Assembly: GCA_024398475.1 (NCBI GenBank)
Contig: JAKSJB010000014.1
Span: forward strand, 1-51,004
Direction of reading: 5' to 3'
DNA length: 51,004 bases
Source of the DNA: Bacteroidaceae bacterium
GTDB lineage: Bacteria; Bacteroidota; Bacteroidia; Bacteroidales; Bacteroidaceae
Part shown: positions 37,267-45,139 of the stretch, piece by piece
Layout of the letters: every line of letters starts with the position of its first letter
Numbering within the stretch: position 1 is the stretch's first letter
Notes under the pieces: model-generated
Told to the model about the DNA's origin: nothing
Seen by the model: the letters and a program-made list of their open reading frames with translations, nothing else
The model's database searches: none
Translations under genes and position numbers: made by a program

Positions 37267-37719
37267 ATGTCACAGTCATTATCAAAAATATATGTTCATA
37301 TTGTGTTCTCGACTAAGGGACGTGCCGATATGATACCGCAACCTATTCTGCATGACGTACATTCATATATAGCAGGAATTCTCATGAACGAGAACTGTCC
37401 CCCTATTTCCATAGGAGGGACTCAAAACCATATACATATTCTCTGCATATTGGATAAAAACAAATCGGCAAGCACCTTGGTGGCCAATATAAAATCCAAT
37501 TCCTCAAAATGGATTCACGAAACAAACACAGGTTGCCGTCTTTTTGATTGGCAGGACGGATATTCTATTTTTTCGGTCAGCCAATCGCAATTAAAGAAAA
37601 CAACACAATATATTGAAAACCAAGAATCACACCACCACACAGAATCGTTCAAGGAAGAAATAATCAAATTTCTGAAAGCATATGAAATCGATTACGACGA
37701 GCGATACCTTTTGGGATGA
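37267..37719 (+). CDS. IS200/RAYT-type Y1 transposase
   Basis: 150 aa single-domain HUH enzyme. It starts with IYVHIVFSTKGR, has the metal-binding HUH motif NHIHIL (His55, His57) and the catalytic Tyr115 in TTQYIENQESHHH, preceded by the family's IFSVSQS. Length and motifs match IS200-like and REP-associated tyrosine transposases. These nick single-stranded DNA at hairpins. It is flanked by inverted copies of a palindromic repeat rather than by classical IS200 ends with a tnpB, which argues for a REP-associated (RAYT) type. It looks intact. Confidence 0.88.
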   Translation: MSQSLSKIYVHIVFSTKGRADMIPQPILHDVHSYIAGILMNENCPPISIGGTQNHIHILCILDKNKSASTLVANIKSNSSKWIHETNTGCRLFDWQDGYSIFSVSQSQLKKTTQYIENQESHHHTESFKEEIIKFLKAYEIDYDERYLLG

Positions 37720-37734
37720 TGAGCAATGATTTGA

Positions 37735-37773
37735 CCATTGGCTTTTTGAGCATACGATAACGCAAACGCAAAG
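37735..37773. repeat. Duplicate of the 36.9-kb spacer word
   Basis: CCATTGGCTTTTTGAGCATA followed by CGATAACGCAAACGCAAAGG repeats the sequence at 36965-37003 almost exactly, on the other side of the transposase. Confidence 0.8.
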
Positions 37774-37774
37774 G

Positions 37775-37880
37775 CTACGGCACACCCCTTCGGGTTGTGG
37801 GCTAAGGTATTTTTGTCTTTCCACCCTACAGATACCCAACCCTTACGGATTGGGCTGTAGAGTTTCGGACTTTCAGCCCT
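37775..37880. repeat. REP-like palindromic repeat, right flank (inverted, full length)
   Basis: A 106-bp unit that starts CTACGGCACACCCCTTCGGG and ends GGACTTTCAGCCCT. Its last 50 bp are the near-perfect reverse complement of 37077-37126, and the whole is the near reverse complement of 40624-40730. It contains two hairpin-forming segments. Confidence 0.85.
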
Positions 37881-37886
37881 TATTAC

Positions 37887-37988
37887 CTTTGCGTTTGCGT
37901 TAGCGTTTGCATAGGCGTAGCCTTTTGCGTTATCGTTTGCCCCTTCCCCCTTCTGGGGGGGGACAGAGAGGGGGCTACTCGTAGACTC
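37887..37988. repeat. Composite intergenic repeat beside cstA
   Basis: Hexamers TTTGCGTTTGCGTTAGCG (37887-37910 and 37924-37940), a CCCCCTTCTGGGGGG near-palindrome (37946-37960), and octamer CTCGTAGACT (37979-37988). The heptamer-like AGCCATTAG also forms the last codons and stop of cstA on the minus strand. Confidence 0.75.
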
Positions 37989-37998
37989 CCCCGAAAGC

Positions 37999-39492
37999 CT
38001 AATGGCTTTCGTGATAATAAACCGGTTTCTCAGGAATCTCCTGTCTTGACCTCCACACGAAGAACAGAACCGTGACAGCCACCGTCACCACACCACCGAT
38101 GCAGTACGCCACCGTTTCAGGCAGTTGGAAACCCTCCTTGGCAATACAGATATACGTAGAAGTGACAAGAGTGAGGAATACCGCAGGCACCAGAGTCGCA
38201 TAGAAACTACGTCTGCGCTTTGCACGCCATACAGAGAACGTCCAAAGAGCGATGCAGGCAAGAGTCTGGTTGAACCACGCAAAATAACGCCACAGAATCT
38301 GGAAGTCCACAAAGAACAGGAAAATGGCAACAGCAAATAAAGGCAGGGCAAGCAAGAGGCGCTTACCCAGTTTGTCCTGCTTGATATGAGTAAATTCAGC
38401 AGTAATCAGTCGGGCACTTCTGAAAGCCGTGTCACCACTCGTGATAGGAGCAGCCACCACACCCAATACCGCAAGAACAGCACCCACCGTACCCAACCAT
38501 GAACGGCATATCTCGTTCACCAGTAAGGCAGGATTGGCAGAATGCGCACCGTTGTCAGTCAGTACGGCAAGCAGTTTTTCATAAGGAGTGTCCCCAGCCA
38601 CGTTCAGACTGTCAGCAAACTTGATAGCACCCGCAGCCCAGATGAGAGCCACCAATCCCTCAGTAATCATAGCACCGTAGAACACCAGTCTGCCATGCTT
38701 CTCGTTGCTCAGACAGCGAGCCATCAGCGGACTCTGAGTAGCATGGAACCCACTCACCGCACCACACGCAATGGTGATGCAGATGCAAGGAAAGATAGGA
38801 ACAGCCTTACCCGGATAATGATTCACGAAAGCATCAGTCACCTCCGGAACCGAACCCTCCTCAAAGAAAATGCCGTAGCACACACCCACAGCCATAATCA
38901 GAAGGGCAGCACCGAATACAGGATAAATCTTACCGATGAGTTTATCAATAGGCAGCAAGGTAGCCAGAATGTAATATACGATGATGACGATGAGCCAGAA
39001 CAGACTGCCGCCCCAGAACCCCTCAGTAGGAGTGAGCCCCGCAATCAGGTCGGCAGGAGTACGGGCAAAAACCGCACCCACCAGAATCAGCAGCACCAGC
39101 GACACCACACGCATCACGATACGCGCCACCTGACCCAGTTCGTCACCCACAATCTCAGGAATACTCGCACCACCCGTTCTCACCGAAATCATACCCGTGA
39201 AGAAGTCATGAACCGAACCCGCAAAGATGCAGCCAAACACAATCCACAGATAAGCAGCCGGACCGAACAGGATGCCCAGAATAGCACCGAAGATAGGACC
39301 CGTACCCGCAATGTTCAGAAACTGAATCAGATACACCTTCCACGTAGGCATAGGAAGGAAATCCACATCATCACGCATGGAATAGGCAGGAGTTTTCCTG
39401 TTCCCGTTGGGCGAAAACAACCTATCCACAAACCTGCCATAAGTCAGATAGCCCAGAATCAATAGCAAGACGCCACCAATAAAAGAAATCAT
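37999..39492 (-). CDS. cstA: Carbon starvation protein A family transporter
   Basis: 497 aa with about 13-15 membrane helices. CstA hallmarks are TYGRFVDRLFSPNGNRKTPA, FLNIAGTGPIFGAILGILFG and VHDFFTGMISVRTGGASIPE in the N-terminal third. It is shorter than the ~700-residue enterobacterial CstA but normal for Bacteroidetes. The family includes pyruvate and peptide transporters, so uptake of pyruvate or peptides when carbon is scarce is likely. It is a single gene; the -7 element at 39565-39572 lies upstream. Confidence 0.92.
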   Translation of the reverse strand: MISFIGGVLLLILGYLTYGRFVDRLFSPNGNRKTPAYSMRDDVDFLPMPTWKVYLIQFLNIAGTGPIFGAILGILFGPAAYLWIVFGCIFAGSVHDFFTGMISVRTGGASIPEIVGDELGQVARIVMRVVSLVLLILVGAVFARTPADLIAGLTPTEGFWGGSLFWLIVIIVYYILATLLPIDKLIGKIYPVFGAALLIMAVGVCYGIFFEEGSVPEVTDAFVNHYPGKAVPIFPCICITIACGAVSGFHATQSPLMARCLSNEKHGRLVFYGAMITEGLVALIWAAGAIKFADSLNVAGDTPYEKLLAVLTDNGAHSANPALLVNEICRSWLGTVGAVLAVLGVVAAPITSGDTAFRSARLITAEFTHIKQDKLGKRLLLALPLFAVAIFLFFVDFQILWRYFAWFNQTLACIALWTFSVWRAKRRRSFYATLVPAVFLTLVTSTYICIAKEGFQLPETVAYCIGGVVTVAVTVLFFVWRSRQEIPEKPVYYHESH

Positions 39493-39564
39493 AAGTATTA
39501 GTAATTACAACACCGCACTACTATCCCCACCGTTCACTCAACCCCCAATTGCGGATAACAACCG

Positions 39565-39572
39565 CAAAGATA
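39565..39572 (-). promoter_or_regulatory. Predicted -7 element of the cstA promoter
   Basis: Minus strand TATCTTTG, a perfect TAnnTTTG about 73 nt before the start codon. No clear -33 TTTG is seen at the right spacing. Confidence 0.45.
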
Positions 39573-39625
39573 TAAATAAAAAACAAGACAAAGGAAGAAA
39601 AATGGGAAAAATAGTGTGTGGAGTG

Positions 39626-40369
39626 TCAGGCCTTGTGAAATGGGTGAAGTGAAAGGTAACCTGAAAAGTAAAGCAAATCGGAGATTTCTGCTGTAGAGGC
39701 TTCGGCAAGCATATTCAATGCCAACTCAACATTAGTCATGTTATCTCGCAGACTTTCCTTCTTCAAACCTTTGTGTTGCTTGTATTGATGTGTGGTCATT
39801 CCACTCCACTCTCTGGTAATAATGTCTGTCAGCGAAGCATACTGCTGACCTTCTTTTACTCCTGCACGATTCCACTCGTCTGTAAGTTCTTTCCTTACCT
39901 CAATACCTCGAATGCGATTGTTTATCCACTTGTCGCTATACCCCAAACGCTTGTAGTCAGCAATGGCTTGGTCAAAACTCAGTTCCGGATCCTGCATCTG
40001 GTTGAGTCGTTCGGCTGCCACATGTGCCATCCATTGTTTGAAAGGCTCTGCTTTGAGAGAAGGAATGCTTTGGATGATACGGAATAGTTGCTCAATGGTA
40101 GCAACATCTGTTAGACGTTTCTTGCCATCATGAGCTGTCATTTTCAACTGGTGACAATTTGTCACCGTTTGATTACCTTCTTCAACAAGTCTTTGTTTTA
40201 ACTTATTCCAATACTTTCGTGCCTTTAAATCATCTTGCTGATCTGTCAACACCTGACATACGTCAACTACCGAGAAGTACCATTCTTCCTTTTCATCGTC
40301 CCATACGGTACGTACCTTCCTCTCTTCAAAGATTTTTATCTGTTCATTCTGGCTCATAGTTTTTCTCAT
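39626..40369 (-). CDS. Bro-N / DinD-like protein with altered C-terminus
   Basis: 247 aa; the start may instead be the Met at 40357 (MSQNEQIKIFEERKVRTVWD). Residues about 8-115 form a Bro-N (phage antirepressor) domain with WYFSVVDVCQVLTD and the KRLTDVATIEQLFRII region. The central part (about 125-225, DQAIADYKRLGYSDKWINNR) matches the family often labelled DNA-damage-inducible protein D. Members I know continue past '..LNMLAEASTAEIS' with a conserved basic tail; here the sequence changes there to a 17-residue unrelated end (LYFSGYLSLHPFHKA), suggesting truncation. Likely a mobile or phage-derived regulator; function uncertain. Confidence 0.75.
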   Translation of the reverse strand: MRKTMSQNEQIKIFEERKVRTVWDDEKEEWYFSVVDVCQVLTDQQDDLKARKYWNKLKQRLVEEGNQTVTNCHQLKMTAHDGKKRLTDVATIEQLFRIIQSIPSLKAEPFKQWMAHVAAERLNQMQDPELSFDQAIADYKRLGYSDKWINNRIRGIEVRKELTDEWNRAGVKEGQQYASLTDIITREWSGMTTHQYKQHKGLKKESLRDNMTNVELALNMLAEASTAEISDLLYFSGYLSLHPFHKA

Positions 40370-40448
40370 CCAGTAATATATATTAACCCTTCTGTGGATA
40401 TTATTTAGTTTCTTCTCTTTTGTAACACTATTATTAATAGCATAGGTG

Positions 40449-40456
40449 CAAAGTTA
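40449..40456 (-). promoter_or_regulatory. Predicted -7 element of the Bro-N gene
   Basis: Minus strand TAACTTTG, about 80 nt before the start. As for cysS, TTTC lies 20 bp upstream in place of TTTG. A similar TTGTATTAACTTTGC sequence precedes the XRE gene (47898-47905). Between here and 40557 I see nothing else. Confidence 0.5.
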
Positions 40457-40556
40457 ATACAATATTACGACAAAGAGAAATATATTGCGTGAAAATAACC
40501 CAAAAGGGACCTTTCTCACTCCGAAGTAAGTCCGCTTGTTGCCCCCCCCTAAAAAA

Positions 40557-40618
40557 CTCGTAGACTTGTTGACTCCCCGTTAGGGGACTACTTGTAGACT
40601 TGTAGACTCGTAGACTCC
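40557..40618. repeat. Octamer array with GTTAGGGGA insert
   Basis: Octamers of the type CTCGTAGACTTGTTGA and ACTTGTAGACTTGTAGACTC surround a CCCCGTTAGGGG near-palindrome (40574-40585). Confidence 0.8.
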
Positions 40619-40623
40619 ACGTT

Positions 40624-40730
40624 AGGGCTGAAAGTCCGACACTCTACAGCCCAATCCGTAAGGGTTGGGAATCATAATTACAGATTATTATCCAATACTT
40701 TAGCCCACAACCCGAAGGGGTGTGCCGTAG
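40624..40730. repeat. Third REP-like palindromic copy, full length, no transposase
   Basis: A 107-bp unit from AGGGCTGAAAGTCCGACACT to GGGGTGTGCCGTAG. It is almost the reverse complement of 37775-37880 and is separated from the transposase by cstA and the Bro-N gene, as expected for a dispersed REP element. Confidence 0.85.
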
Positions 40731-40735
40731 AAAAA

Positions 40736-40767
40736 AAGTGTCAATGAGAGAATTTTCATTGACACTT
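40736..40767 (-). terminator. Terminator of the accessory operon
   Basis: Perfect 12 bp stem AAGTGTCAATGA (40736-40747) / TCATTGACACTT (40756-40767). On the minus strand it is followed by seven T's. It lies about 105 bp after the last gene of the minus-strand operon. Confidence 0.85.
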
Positions 40768-40776
40768 CACATTGGG

Positions 40777-40815
40777 TCATTAGCCCTTGGCTTTTGCGTT
40801 ATCGTTTGCGTTTTT
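40777..40815. repeat. Short 7-mer and 6-mer words in the operon 3' end
   Basis: GTCATTAGCCCTTGGC (heptamer type) followed by TTTTGCGTTATCGTTTGCGT (hexamer type), inside the 3' untranslated part of the accessory operon. Confidence 0.7.
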
Positions 40816-40872
40816 GTTTTCGCAGGGTAATGGGTTCACTTCATACCTGTCCCTAATGACCCTACTCCAAAA

Positions 40873-41286
40873 TTACTTCTTTTGCTTATTATAATCGTCT
40901 TTGGTCATAATTCCCTTTACTGCTTCTTCAGGACTAGTTGCTTCTTTGACAAATATCCAATGAACGATAGCTTGGGAACTATACACAGATGTGTATGCTT
41001 GAACAAAAGTCCATCCTTTATCAGATAAATAATTACCTGCATCGACCATACTATTGAAAGGGATTTCTTCTCCCTTTTCATCAACAAGCTTTTGTTTACT
41101 TTTCAAACCACCCCATGCGGAATAAACAGGGTTGTTACCAAAGTCAAATACTATTTTTAGACCCGATGTGAGTTCCTTTTCGACACCTTTGACTTCGCAA
41201 TAATACTTTTTGGTTTGGGCAGTTACTAAAACAACTGTGAAAACCAATACTATAAGGAAACATAGCCTTTTCATAGAAGATTTCAA
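40873..41286 (-). CDS. Small exported protein of unknown function (last gene of accessory operon)
   Basis: 137 aa with a signal peptide ending near LVTAQ (about residue 24); the start could be Met5. The mature protein is ~113 residues, beta-rich with several Trp and Tyr (YSAWGGLKSKQKLVDEKGEE, then NYLSDKGWTFVQAYTSVYSS). I do not recognise a family. It is 21 bp downstream of the preceding lipoprotein gene and is followed by the operon terminator. AT-rich like its neighbours. Confidence 0.65.
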   Translation of the reverse strand: MKSSMKRLCFLIVLVFTVVLVTAQTKKYYCEVKGVEKELTSGLKIVFDFGNNPVYSAWGGLKSKQKLVDEKGEEIPFNSMVDAGNYLSDKGWTFVQAYTSVYSSQAIVHWIFVKEATSPEEAVKGIMTKDDYNKQKK

Positions 41287-41307
41287 AGTTCAATTCTTTT
41301 ACTCAAT

Positions 41308-41664
41308 TTATTCGGTATAATTACTCCATTGACTATTATATACATCAATCAAATGATCATCCATGCATATATGGCAGAAAAGGTTTCGACCCCTTGCAGA
41401 TTTTGCTGTAAATCTATAGTCACGCTGAACACCGCCTTTTATGGCTGGACATTTTAAGGTCGAATGGTTTATCTTGAATGTTTCGCCTGCAATGCCTACT
41501 GGTTCATCATAAAAATAGGTGCCATCACCTTTTTTTACGGCAGTTTCAGACGCATTATTCATGATTTCATTCTTCAGTTCTTCTTTAATCTCTTTCTTCA
41601 GTTCTTCCTTATTAGTGCAGGCAGACAGAATAAGGAGTGAGAATAACAATGCTAGATTTTTCAT
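41308..41664 (-). CDS. Small lipoprotein with N-terminal charged helix
   Basis: 118 aa. Lipobox ILSAC (Cys16), then a Lys/Glu helix with repeated units (EELKKEIKEELKNEI). A ~70-residue domain with two cysteines close together (NLFCHICMDDHL, about 95-106) and a third further upstream (LKCPAIKGG) follows, which might bind metal. No family recognised. It starts 3 bp after the stop of the preceding gene, so it is surely co-transcribed. It is probably anchored in the inner or outer membrane facing the periplasm. Confidence 0.65.
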   Translation of the reverse strand: MKNLALLFSLLILSACTNKEELKKEIKEELKNEIMNNASETAVKKGDGTYFYDEPVGIAGETFKINHSTLKCPAIKGGVQRDYRFTAKSARGRNLFCHICMDDHLIDVYNSQWSNYTE

Positions 41665-41667
41665 AAT

Positions 41668-42039
41668 TTAAGGATTACATTTTGAACATGGTGAGATTCC
41701 TGCAGTTTCTGCGTCAGAACGATCCACTGTTCGTAGATTTCGAGAACGACTTAATGAACTACATCCATAGGCACTATGATAGCAGTCTCCCGATTTTGTT
41801 ATTACAACATCGCCATCAGGATTGTCGGCAAGCCCATGAAAAGCAGGAGTTCCTTTACGGCTATTTCCGTTACTTCCGTCAAATGATTGAAATAGAGACG
41901 AAGGTTGGTTATAGCCATTGTTGTTATTGCCAGAATTATCGGTGTCTATGATAGCTTGTCCTCCAGCCAGTGTACCAGCACCGAGAATAAAGCCCAAAAG
42001 ACCACTTGCTAACGAATTGTTCTTAAAAGGATTGTTCAT
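41668..42039 (-). CDS. Small membrane or exported protein with C-terminal Cys-rich metal-binding-like motif
   Basis: 123 aa. A Gly/Ala-rich hydrophobic segment lies at about 12-30 (ASGLLGFILGAGTLAGGQA), followed by an Asn/Gly/Ser-rich linker (about 35-65). The C-terminal ~45 residues contain VVITKSGDCYHSAYGCSSLS and end SPCSKCNP. This arrangement (Y/CH..GC..L..S.......PC..C) resembles the small Cys motif appended to secreted nucleases and Ada-like folds. It abuts the nuclease gene directly (0 bp), which fits a partnership. The function is unproven. Confidence 0.65.
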   Translation of the reverse strand: MNNPFKNNSLASGLLGFILGAGTLAGGQAIIDTDNSGNNNNGYNQPSSLFQSFDGSNGNSRKGTPAFHGLADNPDGDVVITKSGDCYHSAYGCSSLSRSRNLRTVDRSDAETAGISPCSKCNP

Positions 42040-42942
42040 TTAGTATAATCTCCATTTCTTTATTTCAGAATCACTTTCTATCTCATTTTCTATATCATCA
42101 GGGAGTGACCAAAAGAAGTCATAACCTGTTATCTTTTCAACTTCATCTATCGACTTTGCATGCATTTCAAGCTTGTCATCAGCTTCAGGTGAAATATTAT
42201 CATATATGAAAGCTATACCAAGTGGTTCAGGATTTGGTCTGTAAATAACCTTAAAGAAAGCTTTAGGCAGATGTAAGTTATTGCCTATAGAATTACCACC
42301 TGATTTATCAAAAATAGGACCACATATGATATATAACTCACCAAATTTCTTAGCCCATTCTCTGCATGTTGATTCCAATCTTTCCCAAGGCCCTTGGTTT
42401 AGTTGGCTATTCTGTATACACATATTTGACAGGAAGAATGTTTGCTTCATAGCATTCAAGTCCCATTTGTTATCACCAGAAGGACATAAATGTCCATGAT
42501 CATAACCATCAACATCTATCCAATCGTTAAGTAACTGCCTATTTATAAGGTTTTCACCATCTTCTAGATAACCACCTTGAATATGCAGTTGCTTTCTCTT
42601 ATATGGTCCATCTGCATGTTCCTTTGTAAGATGCCAGGATGACCAATTAGCACATCTGTTTACAGAATTGTATGAACAAATATAACTTTTTCTAAGCAAC
42701 AGTTGGTCTGAGCTAAGTGTATAACCTTTAGGTATTTCTAAAGTATGATTATCTAGCAATGAGTCTATCTTGACAATAGGAGCCACACGTTCTTTATTGT
42801 CCTCTTGCTCAACTTGTTTCTTGGCATTTCTCTCGAACTGTTCAGGAAGATATTGTGGATGAGTAGAAGGCTTCTTCACATCTTTACAAGACATAAAGAA
42901 TACAGTTGACAATATGAAAATGAAAAGGTTATATCGACACAT
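42040..42942 (-). CDS. DNA/RNA non-specific endonuclease (NucA/EndoG type) lipoprotein
   Basis: 300 aa from the Met at 42942, which gives a normal lipoprotein signal peptide (ILSTVFFMSC, Cys19); an in-frame ATG at 42975 is also possible. The beta-beta-alpha metal nuclease core is at about 90-290. The DRGH motif appears as YDHGHLCPSGD with catalytic His151, followed by the metal-binding Asn region FLSNMCIQNSQLNQGPWERLE in two parts (about 170-190). The Arg-to-His change in DRGH occurs in some relatives. It is probably a periplasm-facing or surface nuclease degrading foreign or environmental DNA/RNA. It belongs to the accessory operon. Confidence 0.88.
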   Translation of the reverse strand: MCRYNLFIFILSTVFFMSCKDVKKPSTHPQYLPEQFERNAKKQVEQEDNKERVAPIVKIDSLLDNHTLEIPKGYTLSSDQLLLRKSYICSYNSVNRCANWSSWHLTKEHADGPYKRKQLHIQGGYLEDGENLINRQLLNDWIDVDGYDHGHLCPSGDNKWDLNAMKQTFFLSNMCIQNSQLNQGPWERLESTCREWAKKFGELYIICGPIFDKSGGNSIGNNLHLPKAFFKVIYRPNPEPLGIAFIYDNISPEADDKLEMHAKSIDEVEKITGYDFFWSLPDDIENEIESDSEIKKWRLY

Positions 42943-42999
42943 TTTTATCGAAAAAAGCATGTGCACCAGTAGCAAATAACTACTGGTGCATAATACTTA

Positions 43000-43842
43000 T
43001 TATTCCTTCATAAACTTATCAATAATTAACTTAGTATTTGAAGGCTGATCTGTTTCACCTACATAGAACTTCTGAACACCCATCCCAGAGAACCAATTCT
43101 GAAGAATAGCTTCCATTTGGTCTTGCTGTTTTGGATCTGTAGGATTGACTTCAAGCATGAGTACTTCCAAATCTTCGAGTCCCTGTCGTGATACAATCAG
43201 TCCTGAGTTTGGGTTTGACAAAGTCTGTGGGAGTATATAACTATAGTTGTCACCTTGCTTAACCTTATTCTGAGCATGGAAGATATAACCATCAGTCAAA
43301 ATAACGATTATGTTACGAGAACCTTCTCGTACACAATATGTGTCAACCTGCTTTTTGAAAAATCCCCAAATATCGCTACCGATCCAGTTCTTTGCCTGAA
43401 GCGTTGCATCGTAAATCTGAGTAAGGCTAGTTGCAAACTTATCCTGGAATTCAGTGAGGATTTTTTTCTTCTCGGCTGGTTGTGCTTTACTCAAATCCAT
43501 CTCCAAATCATTGGAGAGTAATGATATTTTCGGGTCCTTTGGTGCAGGATAGAAGAATACTTTGATTCGATCTCTTGAAGGAAGAATCTTCTGAGCTACC
43601 GAGTGATTCTTCAAGATTTCAGCCATATAATTTACAATTTCAATATCCTTGTCTTTCTGACTTGGAGTCATTTCTCTAACAAGTCGGTCAGATAGATCCA
43701 GATAAATAGAAATGTTCAAAGGCTTGTTGGTGTTTCCGCCATCCTTAGAACCGTCATCGGATGTTTTGTTTCCACCTCCACCACATGAACTGAGCAACAT
43801 TGCACCACATGCAATGATAATTGATAATGATTTGAATTTCAT
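43000..43842 (-). CDS. von Willebrand factor A-like lipoprotein
   Basis: 280 aa. Lipobox LLSSC (Cys20), a Gly/Ser/Asn-rich linker to about residue 40, then a vWA-like Rossmann fold. The first MIDAS-like motif is ISIYLDLSDR (Asp49, Ser51, Asp52) and a later one is IIVILTDGYIF (Asp184). The strict DxSxS is not complete, since Arg occupies the last Ser position. The domain probably mediates protein-protein contact or signalling on the periplasmic face. The next gene upstream, 16 bp away, encodes a four-TM coiled-coil protein, a plausible partner. Confidence 0.75.
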   Translation of the reverse strand: MKFKSLSIIIACGAMLLSSCGGGGNKTSDDGSKDGGNTNKPLNISIYLDLSDRLVREMTPSQKDKDIEIVNYMAEILKNHSVAQKILPSRDRIKVFFYPAPKDPKISLLSNDLEMDLSKAQPAEKKKILTEFQDKFATSLTQIYDATLQAKNWIGSDIWGFFKKQVDTYCVREGSRNIIVILTDGYIFHAQNKVKQGDNYSYILPQTLSNPNSGLIVSRQGLEDLEVLMLEVNPTDPKQQDQMEAILQNWFSGMGVQKFYVGETDQPSNTKLIIDKFMKE

Positions 43843-43858
43843 AATTATATAAGTTTTA

Positions 43859-45139
43859 TTAATCTACTACTTTTATTGATTCTATCATTTGTTTAAACAG
43901 GTTTGTTGCTTCCTGCTTTTCAACACTTGTTTTGCCAAGGGCAGCAAGATAAGTTTGCCATCCTGCAAAGAAGTTGTTTAGTTCCAACTTAATCTTTGCA
44001 ATGTCATAACGAGCACTGACACCCATTTGTGATTCAACTTCCTTAATTTTAGGTTCGATAGCATTTGCTTCTGCTCTAAGTCTTTGACAGTTCTGACGTT
44101 CTGTTTCCAACTTCTTTTTGGTATCTTCAATTCGTTCTTCCATTCTTCTACGCATTTCTGGGTTCAAATCAAGGTTCTCCCATGCTTTTACCCAGAAGCC
44201 GAATACGAATCCCCAGATTAAGTAAGATACGAAACCAAGGCAAATGATAATCCAAAATGTAGGATCTTCAAGAGCTAATTTAACGCTATATGGTGGAACC
44301 TCTCCCAGTTGCATCATTGCGTTAAGGTCATATATCTTTTTACAGATTTCGAATGAAAGAAGCGAGTCAAATACAAATGCTACTGCAATAAGAGCAGGAA
44401 TTTTGATGTATTTAAGCCATCCTTTTTCACGTTCCCAGCGATTAAGTACAAAACCAAAAGCTAGGAAGATGAACGGCATAAAAAGGATGAACATCAACTC
44501 AGCAAAACCATCTTCCCATGCATTTGGAATTGCATGCGAATCAAAGATTGCTTGTGATAAGACGAAATCACCGTTCTCTATATTTCCAATACCAAACTGT
44601 TTGAAGAAAGCCGAATAGCCTACAGAACTATAGAAAATAAAGAAGTATATTGAAAATGGAACCAGCAATACACTTGAAATGATTAATGTAATCCATGCCT
44701 TACTATTGCGTTCTTTAGTGCCATGTCGCAAAGTCGCAAGTTCTTCTTTCAATTCTTCTATCTCTGTTGAAAGTCTGTCTTGCTGTTCTTGAGAGTCTTC
44801 AATTTCGGCATTCTTATTTTGACGTTCAGCTTCAAGATCAGCTTTCTTTGTATTCAACTTATTACGCAATTCCTCTTGTAATGAAGCATCTTTCTCCTGT
44901 TCTTTGCGGATACCAAAATAAACCGATTGGAGGCAAGGTAATAATGTGTGTGGATTGCCTTCTGACAAACCTGCAACACGAAGACCATATTGATTATATG
45001 TTTCACCTTCTCTTCTTGCATGTGTACCTACTTGAAGTGCATTTTGAGGTGCAATCTCAGCGCCAGCATCGACGGGATCTGGCATTGTGGCAAATAAATT
45101 CCTAACGGAAGCGCCTTCCAATTTATCCATTAATTTCAT
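43859..45139 (-). CDS. Four-TM protein with two cytoplasmic coiled coils
   Basis: 426 aa; the start is Met at 45139 or 45130, both overlapping the 3' end of the TerB-like gene. Order: N-terminal domain (1-75, with HTLLPCLQSVYFGI), coiled coil about 78-140, TM helices at about 149-170, 213-233, 246-263 and 295-317, second coiled coil about 325-372, and a helical tail. I recognise no named family. The layout suggests a membrane scaffold or sensor with both ends in the cytoplasm. The overlap with the TerB-like gene indicates coupled translation and probably a shared complex. Confidence 0.7.
   Translation of the reverse strand: MKLMDKLEGASVRNLFATMPDPVDAGAEIAPQNALQVGTHARREGETYNQYGLRVAGLSEGNPHTLLPCLQSVYFGIRKEQEKDASLQEELRNKLNTKKADLEAERQNKNAEIEDSQEQQDRLSTEIEELKEELATLRHGTKERNSKAWITLIISSVLLVPFSIYFFIFYSSVGYSAFFKQFGIGNIENGDFVLSQAIFDSHAIPNAWEDGFAELMFILFMPFIFLAFGFVLNRWEREKGWLKYIKIPALIAVAFVFDSLLSFEICKKIYDLNAMMQLGEVPPYSVKLALEDPTFWIIICLGFVSYLIWGFVFGFWVKAWENLDLNPEMRRRMEERIEDTKKKLETERQNCQRLRAEANAIEPKIKEVESQMGVSARYDIAKIKLELNNFFAGWQTYLAALGKTSVEKQEATNLFKQMIESIKVVD

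Noticed and set aside
37267..37719. Classical IS200/IS605 element with tnpB
   Set aside because: No tnpB or omega-RNA-like region is present, and the flanking repeats are palindromic and also found alone, fitting a RAYT better.
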